Part shown: positions 63,880-64,000 of the stretch, in pieces
How positions within the stretch are numbered: the first letter of the stretch is position 1
Layout of the letters: each line of letters starts with the position of its first letter
Assembly (NCBI RefSeq): GCF_020707265.1
Contig: NZ_JAJFEQ010000002.1
Span: 248,001 to 312,000 of the forward strand
Direction: 5' to 3'
Length of the DNA stretch: 64,000 nt
DNA from: Massilia sp. IC2-477
GTDB lineage: Bacteria; Pseudomonadota; Gammaproteobacteria; Burkholderiales; Burkholderiaceae_D
Notes under the pieces: model-generated
Databases searched by the model: none
Told to the model about the DNA's origin: nothing
Seen by the model: the letters and a program-made list of their open reading frames with translations, nothing else
Translations under genes and position numbers: made by a program

Positions 63880-63895
63880 GTAGATTGCCGGTGGA

Positions 63896-64000
63896 TTACT
63901 TCTTGGTTTTCACTGGGCGCGACCATCCTTCGATGGTCATTTGCTTCGGACGCGAGATGGTCAGCTTGCCGGCCGGCGCATCCTTGGTGAGGGTGGTGCC
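63896..64000 (-). CDS. glmU: GlmU C-terminus (partial)
   Basis: 34 residues before the TAA stop: [18 protein letters not shown] and a tail [11 protein letters not shown]. This matches the end of the bifunctional GlmU (glucosamine-1-phosphate acetyltransferase / GlcNAc-1-phosphate uridylyltransferase), which acts two steps after GlmS. The N-terminal part lies beyond the window. Same strand as glmS. Confidence 0.82.
   Translation of the reverse strand, partial: GTTLTKDAPAGKLTISRPKQMTIEGWSRPVKTKK

Noticed and set aside
63763-63895. Replication origin based on a DnaA-box-like site and repeats
   Set aside because: Only one good box, no dnaA/dnaN/parAB nearby, and the repeat unit is not box-like.

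Overview
The window is GC-rich, densely coded chromosomal DNA. It reads like a member of the Oxalobacteraceae (Burkholderiales), most like Massilia or a close relative. The basis is family content and synteny: DUF493-lipB-lipA, glmU/Lrp/glmS, an ArgP-LysE pair, DUF6600, and short palindromic repeats ending in CCACCCTAC. This is recognition from reading, not a database search.

Layout. (1) 1-13071: the tail of a receiver-domain gene, then one co-directional block, mostly with 4-8 bp overlaps, for a type II secretion/type IV pilus-like machine. It holds an HD-GYP protein, a STAS-MshEN-GspE ATPase, a GspF platform, five class III prepilins (G, H, I, J and K types), a GGDEF protein, PilM/N/O/P-like proteins and a short secretin. 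The tip (K-type) pseudopilin carries a DNRLRE-like domain. Genes for making, degrading and probably sensing cyclic di-GMP sit inside the block. (2) 13068-24455: a rhodanese gene divergent from an FtrA-type regulator; a GH115 alpha-glucuronidase whose promoter carries a LacI-type, xyl-box-like operator; the lipoate operon; a FecR/DUF6600 protein; a LysE exporter; HU; an orphan BrnA-like antitoxin; DUF808. (3) 24456-45707: ordinary metabolic, membrane and regulatory genes. These include an SDR-DoxX fusion, two MDR dehydrogenases, a glutaminyl cyclase-like protein, YedK/HMCES, nitroreductase, nitronate monooxygenase, LysE/ArgP, and a Tat-exported PhoX-family phosphatase with a four-unit Pho box. 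A four-PAS hybrid histidine kinase is divergent from phoX. (4) 45801-57266: part of a type VI secretion locus. tssE-tssF-tssG runs leftward and tssK-vgrG rightward. An AT-richer insertion follows, holding an HExxH metallopeptidase (candidate effector) and a small exported protein (candidate immunity), then PAAR and a membrane protein with a thiolase-fold-like C-terminus. (5) 57286-64000: a two-gene operon of an opine-dehydrogenase-like enzyme and a PaaK/CapK-like adenylate-forming enzyme; an isolated unknown gene; glmS; an Lrp/AsnC regulator; the end of glmU.

The two most promising places for undescribed biology are the cyclic-di-GMP-wired pseudopilus locus and the T6SS cargo cassette. Secondary leads are the opine dehydrogenase/ligase pair, the palindromic elements that donate stop codons to flanking genes, and two readable operators (xyl-box-like before GH115, Pho box before phoX). 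No tRNA, rRNA, CRISPR array, insertion sequence or prophage was found.
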